Shown here: positions 6,212 to 7,773 of the stretch, one piece after another | How the letters are laid out: each line of letters begins with the position of its first letter | How positions within the stretch are numbered: position 1 is the first letter of the stretch | Origin: an uncultured Caryophanales bacterium | GTDB taxonomy: Bacteria; Bacillota_I; Bacilli_A; RF39; UBA660 | Assembly (NCBI GenBank): GCA_947065955.1 | Contig: CAMSXY010000051.1 | Location: 1-7,773 of the forward strand | Direction: 5' to 3' | Length of the DNA: 7,773 nt | Made by a program: the position numbers and the translations under genes | Notes under the pieces: model-generated | The model's input: only the letters and a program-made list of their open reading frames with translations | Told to the model about the DNA's origin: nothing | The model's database searches: none

Positions 6212-7105
6212 TTATTCTTGTTTTAATCTTTCTTGGATTTTTAAAAAACAAGCTGGTAATTCGCACGTAAATTCCATATAAGTTTTCTTTGTAGGATGTA
6301 AAAATCCTAGTTCTTTTGCATGTAGACACTGCCCTGTTTCGTCTATTATTTTTCTTCTTCCATACACAGGATCATTGACAATTGGATATCCTATGTAATT
6401 CATATGCACACGAATTTGATGGGTTCTTCCTGTTTCTAGTTTTAGTTCAATATAGGTTGCATTTTTATATCTTTCTAATACTTTAAAATGAGTTATAGCT
6501 TTTTTACTATTTGTACTTGTTACTGCCATTTTTTTTCGGTCATTTAAATCTCTTCCAATAGGAGCATCAATGGTTCCTGTATCATGTGAAATAACTCCCC
6601 ATACAAGAGCTACATATTTACGGTGGGTTGTCTTTTCTTCTAATTGTTTTGCGAGTATTTCATGTGCTTTATCGTTTTTGGCTACCATTAAAAGACCTGT
6701 TGTATACGCATCTATTCTATGAACAATCCCTGGTCTAAGAATCCCATTTCGGTGGCTCAATTCTTTAAAATGATAAAGAAGGGCATTTACAAGAGTATGT
6801 TCTTGGTTTCCTAAGGCTGGGTGAACAACCATTCCATTTTCTTTGTTTACTACTAAAATATCGTTATCTTCGTATACAATAGCAAGAGGTATTTCTTCTG
6901 GTAACAGATTTTCTGTTATTTCTTTTTTTTCGATAGTAATTTCTTGCCCCTCTTTTCCTTTATAATTATTTTTAACTATTTTCCCATCAAGAAGAATTTC
7001 TCCAGAAGCAATCATTTTTTGAATTTGGCTTCGAGAATATTCTGTTTTTTCCATTAAATATTGGTCAATTCGCATTTTGGAGTTTTCCAGAGTGATTTTT
7101 TGCAT
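6212..7105 (-). CDS. rluD: RluA-family 23S rRNA pseudouridine synthase (RluD/YlyB-like)
   Basis: It isomerises specific uridines in large-subunit rRNA to pseudouridine. An S4 RNA-binding domain spans about 11-58 (MRIDQYLMEK, SRSQIQKMI, GEILLDG). The RluA catalytic domain follows, with the active-site loop at 129-138 (HRIDAYTTGL, catalytic D132) and GRTHQIRVH at 226-234. The loop differs slightly from the usual HRLDKDTSG, but the Asp, Arg and Gly are kept, so it should be active. At 297 residues it is of normal length. The start at 7105 is chosen because AAAGGAGG sits six bases upstream; M11 is the only nearby alternative. It overlaps the end of lspA by 41 nt. The lspA-rluD order is the one known from Bacillus subtilis (lspA-ylyB), but the pyrR that follows there is replaced here by the rhomboid gene. 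Exact target uridines cannot be assigned. Confidence 0.94.
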   Translation of the reverse strand: MQKITLENSKMRIDQYLMEKTEYSRSQIQKMIASGEILLDGKIVKNNYKGKEGQEITIEKKEITENLLPEEIPLAIVYEDNDILVVNKENGMVVHPALGNQEHTLVNALLYHFKELSHRNGILRPGIVHRIDAYTTGLLMVAKNDKAHEILAKQLEEKTTHRKYVALVWGVISHDTGTIDAPIGRDLNDRKKMAVTSTNSKKAITHFKVLERYKNATYIELKLETGRTHQIRVHMNYIGYPIVNDPVYGRRKIIDETGQCLHAKELGFLHPTKKTYMEFTCELPACFLKIQERLKQE

Positions 7106-7556
7106 CTTTTTCCTCCTTTAAAGTTATATAAAGTATAAAAAGGGTTGGTAGAACAATACAGATATCGGCAAAATTGAAAACAGGAAAATTGTATCCAAGA
7201 ATGTTAAAATCAAGATAATCGATAACATGTCCATATAAAAGACGATCTACTAAGTTTCCAATAACGCCTCCCATAAGAAGCCCTATCGCAATTAAATGAG
7301 GTGTTTTTAAGACTTTATCTTTTAAAAATAAAATATATAATATATTTAATGCGACAAGAGAAAGTACAATTAGTAAAATTGTATTACCTGAAAGGATACT
7401 GAAAGCAGCTCCTTTATTTTCTACATAGGTGATAGAAAAAAAGTTTTTTATAATAGGAATAGAACTCCCTACTTCCATACTGACTAAAACCATTCCTTTT
7501 AAGATTTGATCTATAAAGGCACTTATAAAAACAATTATGATTAGTTTTTTTGACAT
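7065..7556 (-). CDS. lspA: Lipoprotein signal peptidase (signal peptidase II)
   Basis: LspA is a membrane aspartyl protease that removes signal peptides from diacylglyceryl-modified prolipoproteins. The 163-residue protein has four membrane helices at about 4-24, 60-78, 87-106 and 127-147. Conserved blocks are IDQILK (15-20), VENKGAAFS (45-53), GNLVDRLLYGHVIDYLDF (100-117, catalytic D113) and FNFADICI (127-134, catalytic D131). The hydrophilic tail (149-163) is encoded partly within the rluD overlap. The start has GGTGAT four bases upstream and a promoter just beyond. Its presence shows the organism makes lipoproteins; none is visible in the window. Confidence 0.96.
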   Translation of the reverse strand: MSKKLIIIVFISAFIDQILKGMVLVSMEVGSSIPIIKNFFSITYVENKGAAFSILSGNTILLIVLSLVALNILYILFLKDKVLKTPHLIAIGLLMGGVIGNLVDRLLYGHVIDYLDFNILGYNFPVFNFADICIVLPTLFILYITLKEEKDAKNHSGKLQNAN

Positions 7557-7571
7557 AATATCACCGTATTC

Positions 7572-7602
7572 ATTATAACACGAAATGGGAAAAAAATGTA
7601 TA
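7572..7602 (-). promoter_or_regulatory. Extended -10 promoter of lspA-rluD
   Basis: TATAAT at 7572-7577 is preceded by TGT, giving an extended -10 (TGTTATAAT). No good -35 lies at 17 bases; the best is TATACA at 7597-7602 with a 19-base spacer (four of six). Extended -10 promoters tolerate weak -35 boxes. The predicted start near 7565 leaves a leader of about 9 nt before the ATG. Confidence 0.65.
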
Positions 7603-7646
7603 TGGAATGCTACTAAAAAATTCCTTATTTTTACTTTCTTTTATTC

Positions 7647-7687
7647 AAAAATCCTTCCTTGGTTCTTACCATAGAAAGGATTTTTTT
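7647..7687. terminator. Strong hairpin upstream of lspA, probable terminator
   Basis: Bases 7647-7656 (AAAAATCCTT) pair perfectly with 7676-7685. An internal loop is followed by a second stem TGGT/ACCA (7660-7663 with 7668-7671) capped by TCTT. On the plus strand it ends in seven T, on the minus strand in five. It most likely ends the gene lying beyond the contig edge on the minus strand, or acts in both directions. A structured leader is less likely because the lspA promoter is downstream of it. Confidence 0.6.
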
Positions 7688-7728
7688 ACTTGACGCAAAT
7701 TTATTTATAGACTCAAATATGTTTTTTA

Positions 7729-7773
7729 AGATCGGAAGAGCACACGTCTGAACTCCAGTCACCCAAGTCTATC
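7729..7773 (+). other. Illumina TruSeq adapter and index: library artefact
   Basis: From 7729 the sequence is the standard Illumina index-side adapter, starting AGATCGGAAGAGC and running to 7762 (ending CTCCAGTCAC). It is followed by eight bases CCAAGTCT (7763-7770), the expected place of the i7 index, and ATC, the first bases of the P7 side. This is read-through of an insert shorter than the read. Genomic sequence ends at about 7728, and these bases should be trimmed. Confidence 0.98.

Noticed and set aside
7690..7718. Plus-strand promoter-like TTGACG-N17-TCAAAT reading off the contig end
   Set aside because: The -10 is only a four-of-six match and no plus-strand gene is visible before the adapter.
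7631..7726. Minus-strand frame open from the contig edge to a TAA at 7631 (31 residues), a possible C-terminus of the upstream gene
   Set aside because: The length is not unusual by chance, it runs straight through the strong hairpin at 7647-7687, and the peptide is not recognisable. It remains possible; a longer contig would settle it.
1..7728. CRISPR arrays, tRNA or rRNA genes, insertion sequences, attachment sites
   Set aside because: No regularly spaced repeats, cloverleaf sequences, transposase motifs or long terminal inverted repeats were seen on either strand.

Overview
The window is AT-rich bacterial DNA with every supported gene on the minus strand. All tryptophans I checked are TGG, and TGA serves as a stop at the end of the sigma-like gene, so the standard bacterial code (11) fits rather than a Mollicutes UGA=Trp code. 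The lspA-rluD pair, Firmicutes-type ParE, strong AAGGAGG-type ribosome binding sites and TTGACA/TATAAT promoters (some with extended -10) point to a low-GC Bacillota, probably a Bacilli / Erysipelotrichales-like or RF39-like gut lineage. That placement is inference. The right edge is a contig end: the last 45 bases are an Illumina library adapter with its index, not genomic DNA.

Reading in the direction of transcription (right to left): (1) About 170 bp of native non-coding DNA holds a strong hairpin and the lspA promoter. (2) lspA (signal peptidase II) and rluD (RluA-family pseudouridine synthase) overlap by 41 nt. (3) A separate TTGACG-N17-TAAAAT promoter, starting two bases after the rluD stop, drives a rhomboid intramembrane protease gene and, 12 bp on, a type IV prepilin-like protein with two C-terminal Ig-like domains. 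A terminator overlaps the pilin stop codon. (4) parE (topoisomerase IV subunit B) has its own promoter, whose -35 lies inside that terminator, and its own terminator built over its last codons. parC is not adjacent. (5) A near-consensus extended -10 promoter drives a two-gene unit: a divergent sigma-70-family factor and, overlapping by 4 nt (ATGA), an unrecognised TPR-like protein. An all-AT hairpin terminator closes the unit at the left edge.

The housekeeping part (lspA, rluD, parE) is ordinary. Two units are less so. The sigma factor has lost most of the region 2.3 aromatic residues used for promoter melting, has an atypical region 4 recognition helix, and carries a roughly 95-residue C-terminal extension that looks like a second, degenerate region 4. 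It is translationally coupled to the TPR-like protein, which is a candidate partner or regulator. The rhomboid/Ig-pilin pair suggests a surface filament or pseudopilus component whose processing or quality control may involve intramembrane proteolysis. The layout is very compact, with terminators, stop codons and promoters sharing bases.
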